DNA of 21,020 nt, from NCBI GenBank assembly GCA_052386775.1, contig JBQTJV010000148.1, positions 1-21,020 of the forward strand, given 5' to 3'. The notes under the pieces were generated by a model. It did not search any database. It was not told where the DNA came from and saw only the letters and a program-made list of their open reading frames with translations. Numbering within the stretch: the stretch's first letter is position 1; every line of letters begins with the position of its first letter. A program made the translations under genes and the position numbers. This stretch comes from DSOT01 sp052386775 (GTDB taxonomy: Bacteria; Pseudomonadota; Gammaproteobacteria; Burkholderiales; SG8-41). Below are positions 8,074 to 15,625 of the stretch, in pieces.

Positions 8074-8493
8074 ATGCGTTTCCGTTCGCGCAGTTTCAGG
8101 GAAGAGCCGGAGATCAATTTCATTCCCCTGATCGACGTGCTGCTGGTGATCCTGATCTTTCTCATGGTCACCACCACCTATTCGCGCTATGCGGAGCTTC
8201 AGATCAATCTGCCGACGGCCGAAGCGGGCAAGCCCCCCGAACGCCCGGAACAGATCGACGTCGCGGTCGATGCGCAGGGCAAGTACCTGATCAACAAGGC
8301 GCCGGTCGCCTTCAACGGATCCGAGGCATTCAGCCAGGAGTTGAAGCGCGCCGCCGGGAACATGAAGGAGCCCGTCATCATCATAGGCGCCGACGCCAAC
8401 GCACCGCATCAGTCCGTGATCAATATCATGGAAGCGGCGCGCATCGCCGGTTACGGCAAGATCACCTTCACGACGCAGGCGAAGGCGAATTAG
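8074..8493 (+). CDS. exbD: Biopolymer transport protein ExbD/TolR family
   Basis: ExbD is the single-span partner of ExbB; its membrane Asp carries protons. The 139-residue protein has a short basic N-terminus, then INFIPLIDVLLVILIFLMV (about 14-32) with the key Asp at residue 21, then a periplasmic domain. That domain shows the family pattern VAVDAQGKYLINKAPV and VIIIGADANAPHQSVINIMEAARIAGY, close to TolR/ExbD domains. The ATG at 8074 follows exbB by 18 bases; an AGGA lies just upstream but is closer than ideal. It is probably in one operon with exbB, lpxK, ycaR and kdsB. Confidence 0.94.
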   Translation: MRFRSRSFREEPEINFIPLIDVLLVILIFLMVTTTYSRYAELQINLPTAEAGKPPERPEQIDVAVDAQGKYLINKAPVAFNGSEAFSQELKRAAGNMKEPVIIIGADANAPHQSVINIMEAARIAGYGKITFTTQAKAN

Positions 8494-8546
8494 GCCGCGC
8501 GCCGCCGGCCACGCTGCGCGCATCCGCACCGGCTCGCTGTCTCCAT

Positions 8547-9560
8547 ATGGCCTGGCTCGAGCGACATTGGTATCGGATCACCCCCGTATCGTTTCTGCTC
8601 ATTCCGGTAAGCCTGATTTTCCGGGCTGCAGTTGCGCTGCGCCATACACTGTATCGAAGCGGGTTGCTGAAGGTCGTCAGACTGCCGGTTGCGGTGATCG
8701 TCGTAGGCAACATCACCGCAGGCGGCACCGGTAAAACGCCGCTTGTGGCGTGGCTGGTCGGCTTCTTGCGTTCTCACGGAATGCACCCCGGCGTGGTGAG
8801 CCGCGGCTACCGCGGGCGACACCGCACGCCCACCGCGGTCACCGCCGCGAGCGATGCGGCGATCTGCGGCGACGAAGCCGTGCTGCTGGCCCGGCGCTGC
8901 GAGGGGCCGGTGTGGGTCGGCACCGATCGCGCGGCAACCGCGCAGGCGCTGTGCGCGGCGGACCCCGCGTGCGACGTCATTGTCAGCGACGATGGGCTGC
9001 AGCACTATCGGCTCGGGCGTGACATCGAAATCGTAGTGATCGACGGCCGCCGCGGCGCAGGCAACGGCCTCATGCTCCCGGCAGGTCCGCTGCGCGAGCC
9101 TGCCACCCGGCTCACGAGCGTCGATGCCATCGTGGTGAACGTCAGCGAATCGGCCGCGGTCGGCCTGAAAACGATACGGCCTGCCGCGTACGCCATGACG
9201 GTCGGCGGTGGCGAGTTCCACAATCTGCTCAATCCCGGGCTCCGGGCCGGCCCGGAACGCTTCCGCGCCCGCAAGGTGCACGCGATAGCCGGGATCGGCC
9301 GGCCGGAGCGTTTCTTCCAGCTCCTGCGACGCCTCGGCATCGATTTCGCCGCTCATGTTTTCCCCGATCATCATGCCTACGCGGCAAGCGATCTCTCGTT
9401 TCCCGACGCGGAGTACGTCCTGATGACCGAAAAGGATGCGGTAAAATGCGGCAACTTCGCGCACGAGCGGCACTGGGTGCTGCCGGTCAGCGCCGAACCG
9501 GATTCCGCATTCGGCGACCTGGTGCTGAGTGCACTGAACAAGGTGCGGCATGGATCCTAA
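8547..9560 (+). CDS. lpxK: Tetraacyldisaccharide 4'-kinase LpxK
   Basis: LpxK phosphorylates the 4'-position of the lipid A disaccharide precursor with ATP, on the inner-membrane surface. The 337-residue protein has a hydrophobic N-terminal helix (about 13-30) for membrane association. The P-loop is GNITAGGTGKTP (54-65), and further signatures are GVVSRGYRG, SDDGLQHYRL and VIDGRRGAGNG with LPAGPLREP. The C-terminal half includes HAFPDHH-like HVFPDHHAY and MTEKDAVKC. The ATG at 8547 gives the standard N-terminus. The last 11 bases overlap the start of ycaR, which indicates coupled translation. The lpxK-ycaR-kdsB order is a well-known arrangement in proteobacteria. Confidence 0.97.
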   Translation: MAWLERHWYRITPVSFLLIPVSLIFRAAVALRHTLYRSGLLKVVRLPVAVIVVGNITAGGTGKTPLVAWLVGFLRSHGMHPGVVSRGYRGRHRTPTAVTAASDAAICGDEAVLLARRCEGPVWVGTDRAATAQALCAADPACDVIVSDDGLQHYRLGRDIEIVVIDGRRGAGNGLMLPAGPLREPATRLTSVDAIVVNVSESAAVGLKTIRPAAYAMTVGGGEFHNLLNPGLRAGPERFRARKVHAIAGIGRPERFFQLLRRLGIDFAAHVFPDHHAYAASDLSFPDAEYVLMTEKDAVKCGNFAHERHWVLPVSAEPDSAFGDLVLSALNKVRHGS

Positions 9561-9729
9561 GCTTCTCGACATACTGGTCTGCCCGCTGTGCAAGGGCCCG
9601 CTCCTCTACCGCAAGGCGCAGGGCGAGCTGCTGTGCAAGGCGTGCCGGCTCGGATACCCCGTTCGCGACGATATTCCGGTCATGCTGGAGGACGAGGCGC
9701 GCAAGCTGCCCGCTGAAGAAGAGATTTGA
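9550..9729 (+). CDS. ycaR: Trm112-like small zinc-binding protein (YcaR/UPF0434 family)
   Basis: This 59-residue ORF starts at ATG 9550, inside the end of lpxK, and stops with TGA at 9727-9729. It begins MDPKLLDILVCPLCKGPL and continues with LLCKACRLGYPVRDDIPVML. The paired CPLC and CKAC motifs fit a zinc ribbon, and the DIPVML block is typical of the YcaR/Trm112-like family. Eukaryotic Trm112 activates methyltransferases; the role of the bacterial members is not well established. The position between lpxK and kdsB is the conserved family location, which supports the call more than length alone would. Confidence 0.92.
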   Translation: MDPKLLDILVCPLCKGPLLYRKAQGELLCKACRLGYPVRDDIPVMLEDEARKLPAEEEI

Positions 9730-9737
9730 GCGCACGG

Positions 9738-10511
9738 ATGGACTTCACCGTCATCATCCCTGCCCGCTACGCCTCCACCCGTTTTCCCGGCAAGCCGCTC
9801 GCCGATCTCTGCGGCAAGCCCATGGTCGTGCACGTCGCCGAGCGGGCGCGCAAAAGCGGTGCCCGTGACGTCCTCGTCGCCACCGACCATCCCGCGATAG
9901 CAGATGCGGTCCGGGATTACGGCTACACCGCCGTGATGACGCGGCGCAGCCATGCCTCGGGCACCGACCGGCTCGCCGAGGTCGCAACCCGTCGCCGCTT
10001 TCCTGCGCACCACATCGTGGTCAACGTACAGGGCGACGAACCGCTCATCGAACCGGCTCTTATCCGCAAGGTGGCGGCAAACCTTGCGCTGCAGCGGGCA
10101 GCACAGATCGCGACAGCGTGCACGCCGATACGCAGTCCCGGCGACTTTCTCAATCCCAACGTCGTCAAAGTGGTGCTCGACAAGGCGGGATATGCGCTCT
10201 ACTTCAGCCGCGCCGCGATACCCCACCCGCGCGATGCAGCACCTCACGCTGCGGGGCGCCTGCCGGGGATTCCGCGAGGCTTGCCGGCCTATCGTCATCT
10301 CGGCATCTATGCCTATCGCTGCGGCTTTCTGCGGCGGTTCACAAAACTGAAACCGGTCGCCGTCGAACGCATCGAGGCGCTCGAGCAGTTGCGCGCGCTG
10401 GCGCATGGATACCGCATCAGCGTGTGCATCGTGACGCGAGCGCCACATGCGGGCATCGATACGCCGCGCGACCTGGAGCGCGCCCGCGAACATCTGCTCC
10501 TGAAACGATAG
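9738..10511 (+). CDS. kdsB: 3-deoxy-manno-octulosonate cytidylyltransferase KdsB
   Basis: KdsB activates KDO with CTP to give CMP-KDO plus PPi, for lipopolysaccharide inner-core synthesis in the cytoplasm. The 257-residue protein is a normal length. Motifs include IPARYASTRFPGKPL at the nucleotide-binding N-terminus, HASGTDRLAE, NVQGDEPLI, FLNPNVVKVV, YFSRAAIP and HLGIYAYR. The ATG at 9738 is preferred over an in-frame TTG at 9726, which would overlap the ycaR stop; the family N-terminus begins at this Met. It lies 8 bases after ycaR, so it probably ends the exbB-kdsB transcription unit. Confidence 0.97.
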   Translation: MDFTVIIPARYASTRFPGKPLADLCGKPMVVHVAERARKSGARDVLVATDHPAIADAVRDYGYTAVMTRRSHASGTDRLAEVATRRRFPAHHIVVNVQGDEPLIEPALIRKVAANLALQRAAQIATACTPIRSPGDFLNPNVVKVVLDKAGYALYFSRAAIPHPRDAAPHAAGRLPGIPRGLPAYRHLGIYAYRCGFLRRFTKLKPVAVERIEALEQLRALAHGYRISVCIVTRAPHAGIDTPRDLERAREHLLLKR

Positions 10512-10541
10512 CCCCGAGTTTCTCGGCACCTCAAAACCCGA

Positions 10542-10547
10542 TATACT
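10542..10547 (+). promoter_or_regulatory. Candidate -10 box for adk
   Basis: TATACT lies 54 bases before the adk start in the 89-base kdsB-adk gap. Seventeen bases upstream is only TTTCTC (10519-10524), a poor -35. A small hairpin CCGAG/CTCGG (10514-10526) overlaps that position and has no T-run. This suggests adk has its own promoter besides read-through. Confidence 0.4.
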
Positions 10548-10600
10548 TTGCGGCCCGTTCATCCCTGCCCGGTATCGTGCCCGGAATTTCCGTAAAATTC

Positions 10601-11266
10601 ATGCGCATCCTCTTACTTGGCCTGCCCGGTGCGGGCAAAGGCACGCAGGCGCAGTTCCTGATCGAGAAGTTCGGCATCCCGCAGATCTCCACCGGCGATA
10701 TGTTGCGTGCCGCCATCAAGGCCGCCACCTCACTCGGACGGGAGGCCAAGGAATACATGGATCGGGGTGCCCTGGTACCCGACCACATCGTCATCGAGCT
10801 GGTGAAGACGCGCGTGCAGCAGCCGGATTGCACCGAAGGGTTCATCATGGACGGCTTCCCGCGCACACTGCCGCAGGCCGAGGCACTCCGTGCTGCCGGA
10901 ATCGATATCGATTACGTCATCGAGATCGAAGTGGGCGACAACGAAATTCTCCGCCGTATGAGCGGCCGCCGCGTGCACCTTGCTTCCGGGCGGACATACC
11001 ACGTGGATTTCAAACCGCCGAAGGCTCCCGGAAAGGACGACGTGACGGGCGAGCCCCTGGTGCAGCGCGCCGACGACAATGAGGCAACCGTGCTCAAGCG
11101 CATCGCCACCTATCATTCCCAGACCAAGCCGCTCGTGAACTACTACCTCAATTGGGCGGCGAGCGGGGATCCCCGGGCGCCCCACTATGTCAACATCTAC
11201 GGTACCGGCTCCGTCGAGCACATTCGCGACAAGATCTTTGCCGCACTTGCGGCCAAACACCCGTAA
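10601..11266 (+). CDS. adk: Adenylate kinase
   Basis: Adk interconverts AMP + ATP and 2 ADP, setting the adenylate balance. The 221-residue protein is a long-LID form. The P-loop region is GLPGAGKGTQ (residues 7-16). AMP-binding segments STGDMLRAAI and DGFPRTLPQAEAL follow, then GRRVHLASGRTYHVDF, and a LID without the four zinc cysteines, as in most Gram-negative enzymes. Downstream blocks are VQRADDNEATVLKRI and the C-terminal helix. The ATG at 10601 gives the standard MRILLLG start; the open frame extends upstream into kdsB but that part has no family similarity. pfp follows after 144 bases. Confidence 0.97.
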   Translation: MRILLLGLPGAGKGTQAQFLIEKFGIPQISTGDMLRAAIKAATSLGREAKEYMDRGALVPDHIVIELVKTRVQQPDCTEGFIMDGFPRTLPQAEALRAAGIDIDYVIEIEVGDNEILRRMSGRRVHLASGRTYHVDFKPPKAPGKDDVTGEPLVQRADDNEATVLKRIATYHSQTKPLVNYYLNWAASGDPRAPHYVNIYGTGSVEHIRDKIFAALAAKHP

Positions 11267-11285
11267 AAGCAACACCTCCGACTTC

Positions 11286-11302
11286 ACGGCCGAACCGGCC
11301 GT
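11286..11302 (+). terminator. GC-rich hairpin after adk, possible weak terminator
   Basis: ACGGCCG pairs perfectly with CGGCCGT around the loop AAC, 19 bases after the adk stop. No T-run follows, so intrinsic termination is doubtful. It may mark the adk mRNA end. Confidence 0.3.
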
Positions 11303-11371
11303 CTGAACGCCCGCCTCGCTACACCCCCCCGGCATTGCACCCGCCACTAGGGCACACCGCGTGAGCTGCGC

Positions 11372-11377
11372 TAAAAT
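11372..11377 (+). promoter_or_regulatory. Candidate -10 box for pfp
   Basis: TAAAAT (5 of 6 matches) lies 33 bases before the GTG start of pfp. No good -35 is present at 16-18 bases upstream. Confidence 0.3.
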
Positions 11378-11410
11378 GCGGGTTTTCCCGTTCTGCGCCT
11401 CGCATCCCCA

Positions 11411-12673
11411 GTGGCAGTCCGCAACGCCCTTTACGCCCAGTCCGGCGGCGTAACCGCCGTCATCAATGCCACGGCATGCGGCGTGATCGAGACCGCACGC
11501 CGGCACCGTGACCGCATCGGCAAGGTGTACGCAGGGCGTGACGGCATCATCGGCGCCCTGACCGAGGACCTGATCGATACGTCGCGCGAGACGCCGGCCT
11601 GCGTTCGCGCATTGCGTCATACCCCTGCTGGCGCTTTCGGCTCATGCCGCTACAAGCTGAAGGGGCTGGATGAAAATCGCGCGCAGTACGAGCGGCTGAT
11701 GGAAGTATTCAGGGCCCACAACATCGGCTATTTCCTCTACAACGGCGGCAACGATTCCGCAGACACCACATTGAAGGTATCGCAGCTTGCAGAGCGGCTT
11801 GGATACCCCCTTTCCTGCATCGGCATCCCGAAAACGGTGGACAACGACTTGGTGGGTACCGACAACTGCCCCGGATTCGGCTCCGTGGCGAAATACGTGG
11901 CCACCAGCATGCGCGAGACCGGCTTCGATGTGGCGTCCATGGCGCGCACGTCGACTCGCGTCTTCGTGCTCGAAGTCATGGGCAGGCATGCCGGCTGGAT
12001 AACGGCGGCGTGCGGGCTGGCGGCCGAGAAAGCCGGCGAATCGCCGCACCTCCTGCTGTTTCCGGAGCTGCCGTTCGAGCCCGAGCCGTTTCTCGCGCGG
12101 GTCGATGCGGTCGTGAAGGCGCACGGTTTCTGCACCATCGCCGTCTCGGAAGGGCTCAAGGACAAGCACGGCAAGTTCCTGTCCGAGTCCGGCATGCGCG
12201 ATGCTTTCGGTCACGCTCAGTTGGGCGGTGTTGCGCCGCGCCTCGCCGGACTGGTGCGCAATCGTTTCGGCTATCGCTGCCATTGGGCCGTCGCCGATTA
12301 CCTGCAGCGCGCGGCCCGCCACATCGCCTCGAAGGTCGATGTAGAGCAGGCTTACGCGGTTGGAAAGGCCGCCGTCGAACTCGCGGTGAAAGGCAGGACG
12401 GCCGTGATGCCGGTGATCGTGCGCAAGTCCGACCGCCCTTATCGATGGAGCATCGGGACGGGCCTGCTGAAGGATATCGCGAACCGCGAAAAAATGGTGC
12501 CGCGCGATTTCATCACGCCGGACGGCTTTCACATTACGCCGCGCTGCCGCCGCTATCTCGCGCCGCTCATCGTCGGCGAGGATCCGCCGCCATTCAAGAA
12601 CGGCCTGCCGGCATACGTCAGGCTCAGGAACGCGCCGGTTCGCCGGAAACTGAAAACGGAGTTCAAGATCTGA
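11411..12673 (+). CDS. pfp: Pyrophosphate-dependent 6-phosphofructokinase
   Basis: This enzyme reversibly phosphorylates fructose 6-phosphate with PPi instead of ATP. The 420-residue length is longer than ATP-PfkA and fits the PPi group. The phosphoryl-donor motif is NGGNDS (111-116), with Asp where ATP enzymes have Gly (GGDGS). PKTVDND (140-146) carries Lys141 where ATP enzymes have Gly. These two changes are the known markers of PPi use. MGRHAGW (190-196) binds the sugar phosphate. The start is taken as GTG 11411, which gives MAVRNALYAQSGGVTAVIN; no clear Shine-Dalgarno is seen. hppA follows on the same strand. In Methylococcus capsulatus, pfp is reported to be co-transcribed with an H+-pyrophosphatase gene, so the pairing supports a shared PPi role. 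Confidence 0.94.
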   Translation: MAVRNALYAQSGGVTAVINATACGVIETARRHRDRIGKVYAGRDGIIGALTEDLIDTSRETPACVRALRHTPAGAFGSCRYKLKGLDENRAQYERLMEVFRAHNIGYFLYNGGNDSADTTLKVSQLAERLGYPLSCIGIPKTVDNDLVGTDNCPGFGSVAKYVATSMRETGFDVASMARTSTRVFVLEVMGRHAGWITAACGLAAEKAGESPHLLLFPELPFEPEPFLARVDAVVKAHGFCTIAVSEGLKDKHGKFLSESGMRDAFGHAQLGGVAPRLAGLVRNRFGYRCHWAVADYLQRAARHIASKVDVEQAYAVGKAAVELAVKGRTAVMPVIVRKSDRPYRWSIGTGLLKDIANREKMVPRDFITPDGFHITPRCRRYLAPLIVGEDPPPFKNGLPAYVRLRNAPVRRKLKTEFKI

Positions 12674-12740
12674 ACGGGTTTATGACACTGGGCGGGCGAG
12701 ACCGCCGGTCAAAGTCGGGCCGACGTCGCCGGGTTCTATC

Positions 12741-12746
12741 TATAAT
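12741..12746 (+). promoter_or_regulatory. Perfect -10 box upstream of hppA
   Basis: TATAAT matches the consensus exactly, 188 bases before the hppA ATG. No recognisable -35 lies 16-18 bases upstream and there is no TG extension, so an activator or another sigma contact may be needed. If used, it gives a leader of about 180 bases. Confidence 0.4.
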
Positions 12747-12799
12747 GCGAACGCTTTCAAACCGTTCCGATGGCTGAACAGGTTCTCTCAGAGGCAAAA

Positions 12800-12910
12800 C
12801 GGCCAGCCGCACATAATGGCCGGCAATCACGAGCAATGCTCGGTCCTCACCCCGCCCCTTTCCCGAGGGTAGAGGGGAGTGTCGAGTGAAACCGGTCGTG
12901 ATCCGGTTTC
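12800..12910 (+). other. Structured leader of hppA with several inverted repeats
   Basis: The pfp-hppA gap holds consecutive inverted repeats: CGGCCA/TGGCCG (12800-12805 and 12817-12822), the near-palindrome CGAGCA-A-TGCTCG (12830-12842), an imperfect C-run/G-run stem around 12855-12877, and a perfect 8-base repeat GAAACCGG/CCGGTTTC (12888-12895 and 12903-12910) with a 7-base loop. The last ends 12 bases before the Shine-Dalgarno. No T-run follows any of them. They could form an RNA leader controlling hppA or separate pfp and hppA messages. I do not recognise a known riboswitch class. Confidence 0.45.
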
Positions 12911-12922
12911 GTAAACATCAAT

Positions 12923-12929
12923 AAGGGAG
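12923..12929 (+). promoter_or_regulatory. Ribosome binding site deciding the hppA start
   Basis: AAGGGAG ends 5 bases before the ATG at 12935. An in-frame GTG at 12929 overlaps this site, so ATG 12935 is the likely start. Confidence 0.75.
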
Positions 12930-12934
12930 TGATC

Positions 12935-15007
12935 ATGTCTTACGGTTTGTTGTTCGCGCTCATCTGCGCCCTGGCGGGACTGGCCTACGGCCTGTATACC
13001 ATCAAGTGGATTCTGGCCCAGCCGAGCGGAAACGACCGGATGCGCGAAATCGCCGGCGCGATCCAGACGGGCGCTGTCGCCTATCTGTGGCGCCAGTACA
13101 AGACCATCGCCATCGTCGGCGTGGTGCTGTTCCTGGTGATCGGGCTCGGCCTGCAATCCTGGCCCACCGCTTTCGGTTTCCTGGTGGGCGCCGTCCTTTC
13201 CGGCGCCGCGGGCATCATCGGCATGAACGTTTCCGTACGCTCCAACGTGCGTACCGCCGAAGCCGCACGCAAGGGCCTCGGTCCGGCGCTGGATGTTGCA
13301 TTCCGCGGCGGTGCGGTGACCGGCATGCTGGTCGTGGGACTCGGTCTGCTCGGCGTCACGCTGTTCTACTGGGGACTGCTCGGCAGCGCACCGCACGGGG
13401 CCTCGATCAAGGACATCGCGCACCCGCTGATCGGGCTCGCTTTCGGCGGTTCGCTCATTTCGATCGTCGCGCGTCTTGGCGGCGGCATATTCACCAAAGG
13501 CGCTGACGTGGGCGCCGACCTGGTCGGCAAGGTGGAGGCCGGCATTCCCGAAGACGATCCGCGCAACCCGGCCGTGATCGCCGATAACGTCGGCGACAAC
13601 GTCGGGGACTGTGCCGGCATGGCGGCCGACCTCTTCGAGACCTACGCCGTCACCATCATCGCCACCATGCTGCTGGGTGCGCTGCTGCTATCAAAACCCG
13701 AGGTTGCACCGCTCGCCGTCGTGTATCCGCTGGCTCTCGGCGGCGTGTCGATCATCGCCTCCATCATCGGCTGCTTCTTCGTGAAGATCCAGCCGGGCAA
13801 GAAGATCATGAGCGCGCTCTACAAGGGCGTCATCGTTTCCGGCGTGCTGGCGACCATCGCGTTTTACCCGGTCACGGTCTGGCTGATGGGCGACATCAGC
13901 GCGCAGTATCCGGAGTTCTCGGTACTGAAGCTTTTCGGGGCTGCAGTCGTCGGCCTCGTGCTGACCGCGCTGATGGTGGTCATCACCGAGTACTACACTG
14001 CCACCGAGTTCGGTCCCGTGCGCCACGTTGCCGCCGCTTCGACCACCGGGCACGCGACGAACATCATTGCCGGACTCGGCGTGTCCATGAAAGCGACCGC
14101 GCTGCCGGTCATTTCGGTTTGCCTGAGCATCTACGCGGCTTACCAGTTCGCCGGCTTGTACGGCATCGCGATCGCCGCGACATCGATGCTGTCGATGACG
14201 GGCATCATCGTGGCACTCGACGCCTACGGTCCGATCACCGATAACGCGGGCGGCATTGCGGAAATGTCGGACCTGCCCAAGGAAGTACGCGCCGTCACCG
14301 ATCCGCTCGACGCGGTAGGCAACACGACCAAGGCGGTGACCAAGGGCTACGCCATCGGTTCGGCAGGGCTGGCGGCGCTGGTGCTGTTCGCGGATTACAC
14401 CCACGCCCTTGAGGCAGCCGGCAAGGCGGTCACGTTCGACCTCTCCGATCCCGCCGTGCTGATCGGCCTCTTCATCGGCGGGCTGGTGCCCTATCTCTTC
14501 GGCGCGATGGCGATGGAAGCCGTCGGCCGCGCAGCCGGTTCGGTGGTGGTGGAAGTGCGGCGCCAGTTCAAGGAGATCGCCGGCATCATGGAAGGCCGCG
14601 CCAAGCCGGATTATTCGCGCGCGGTCGACATGCTGACGCGCTCCGCGATCAAGGAGATGATCGTGCCGTCGCTGCTGCCGGTGCTGATTCCGATCGTGGT
14701 CGCCGTGGTGATGAACCTGCTGATGGGACCGGGCGCAGGCATCAAGGCGCTCGGCGGCGTGCTGGTCGGCACCATCGTGACCGGGCTGTTCGTCGCGATC
14801 TCGATGACCACCGGCGGGGGCGCCTGGGACAACGCGAAGAAATACATCGAGGACGGCAACTACGGCGGCAAGGGATCCGATGCGCACAAAGCGGCGGTGA
14901 CCGGCGATACCGTGGGCGATCCCTACAAGGATACGGCAGGGCCCGCGGTCAATCCGTTGATCAAGATCATCAACATCGTCGCCCTGCTGATCGTGCCGCT
15001 GCTGTAG
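12935..15007 (+). CDS. hppA: K+-independent H+-translocating membrane pyrophosphatase
   Basis: HppA hydrolyses PPi in the cytoplasm and pumps protons across the inner membrane. The 690-residue protein is strongly hydrophobic throughout, as expected for about 16 membrane helices. The PPi-Mg site is visible as DVGADLVGKVEAGIPEDDPR with DNVGDNVGDCAGMAADLFE, and further conserved Asp-rich segments appear near the C-terminus (GDTVGDPYKDTAGPAVNPL). In GNTTKAVTKG, Lys466 and Thr469 mark the K+-independent class; K+-dependent enzymes have Ala at the Lys position. It follows pfp by 261 bases with its own candidate promoter and a structured leader, and precedes the carbonic anhydrase homologue by 7 bases, so those two are probably co-transcribed. 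Confidence 0.97.
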   Translation: MSYGLLFALICALAGLAYGLYTIKWILAQPSGNDRMREIAGAIQTGAVAYLWRQYKTIAIVGVVLFLVIGLGLQSWPTAFGFLVGAVLSGAAGIIGMNVSVRSNVRTAEAARKGLGPALDVAFRGGAVTGMLVVGLGLLGVTLFYWGLLGSAPHGASIKDIAHPLIGLAFGGSLISIVARLGGGIFTKGADVGADLVGKVEAGIPEDDPRNPAVIADNVGDNVGDCAGMAADLFETYAVTIIATMLLGALLLSKPEVAPLAVVYPLALGGVSIIASIIGCFFVKIQPGKKIMSALYKGVIVSGVLATIAFYPVTVWLMGDISAQYPEFSVLKLFGAAVVGLVLTALMVVITEYYTATEFGPVRHVAAASTTGHATNIIAGLGVSMKATALPVISVCLSIYAAYQFAGLYGIAIAATSMLSMTGIIVALDAYGPITDNAGGIAEMSDLPKEVRAVTDPLDAVGNTTKAVTKGYAIGSAGLAALVLFADYTHALEAAGKAVTFDLSDPAVLIGLFIGGLVPYLFGAMAMEAVGRAAGSVVVEVRRQFKEIAGIMEGRAKPDYSRAVDMLTRSAIKEMIVPSLLPVLIPIVVAVVMNLLMGPGAGIKALGGVLVGTIVTGLFVAISMTTGGGAWDNAKKYIEDGNYGGKGSDAHKAAVTGDTVGDPYKDTAGPAVNPLIKIINIVALLIVPLL

Positions 15008-15014
15008 CACCGCG

Positions 15015-15539
15015 ATGAAATACGTCTTCGAAGACCGCAAGGTCCTCTGCCGGGGCGATTACTGGATCGCTCCGGATGCGATCGTCATCGGGTCGGTAGT
15101 ACTCGAGAACAATGCAAGCGTGTGGTTCGGCTGCATCGTGCGCGCGGACAACGACACGGTGACGATCGGCGAAAACTCCCAGCTGCAGGACGGCTGCGTG
15201 CTGCACGTCGATCCGGGGTTTCCGATCACCATTGGCCGCAACGTCAGCGTCGGGCACATGGCGATGCTGCATGGCTGCACCATCGGCGACGGCAGCCTGA
15301 TCGGCATCAAGAGCGTTATCCTCAACGGCGCCAGGATCGGCCGCAACTGCCTGATCGGGGCGAACGCGCTGATCACGGAAGGCAAGGAAATCCCGGACGG
15401 ATCACTGGTGATGGGCTCACCCGGCAAGGTGGTGCGCGAGTTGAAGCCCGATGAGATCAAGCGCATCAACAGCGCCTCGGAACACTACGTCGCGAAATTC
15501 AGCCGCTACCGCGCGACCTTCCGCCCTGACGGTTGCTGA
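15015..15539 (+). CDS. Gamma-class carbonic anhydrase homologue (left-handed beta-helix)
   Basis: The 174-residue protein is built of hexapeptide repeats (for example IGENSQLQDGCVLH, IGRNVSVGHMAMLHG, IGDGSLIGIKSVI, IGRNCLIGANALI), giving a left-handed beta-helix trimer. Three His residues at 64, 81 and 86 have the spacing of the zinc or iron ligands of gamma carbonic anhydrases. Many relatives (YrdA/PaaY/CaiE type) keep the ligands but have little or no demonstrated activity, so hydration of CO2 is likely but not certain. There is no signal peptide, so it is cytoplasmic. It starts 7 bases after hppA, which suggests co-expression. The stop faces the convergent ABC permease. Confidence 0.88.
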   Translation: MKYVFEDRKVLCRGDYWIAPDAIVIGSVVLENNASVWFGCIVRADNDTVTIGENSQLQDGCVLHVDPGFPITIGRNVSVGHMAMLHGCTIGDGSLIGIKSVILNGARIGRNCLIGANALITEGKEIPDGSLVMGSPGKVVRELKPDEIKRINSASEHYVAKFSRYRATFRPDGC

Positions 15540-15541
15540 AG

Positions 15542-15555
15542 TATTCCACGGAATA
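15542..15555. repeat. Short palindrome after the carbonic anhydrase gene
   Basis: TATTCC and GGAATA flank an AC dinucleotide just after the stop at 15539. There is no T-run. The rest of the 86-base convergent gap (15540-15625) shows nothing else I can support. Confidence 0.3.
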
Positions 15556-15625
15556 ACCTGGGTGTTCGCCCTGAGGCTCGCGATGGGCAACGGCCCTTCA
15601 TGCTCCGACAGGCTCCGGGAACGCG

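Noticed and set aside
10118..10600. N-terminal extension of the adk frame into kdsB
   Set aside because: The extension is an out-of-frame reading of kdsB, and adenylate kinase similarity begins exactly at ATG 10601.
12682..12777. Small ORF after pfp starting at ATG 12682
   Set aside because: It is Arg/Ser-rich, has no Shine-Dalgarno or family pattern, and spans the TATAAT of the hppA promoter candidate.
13691..15040. 449-codon minus-strand open frame opposite hppA
   Set aside because: His/Asp/Arg-rich low-complexity translation, antisense to well-conserved HppA motifs.
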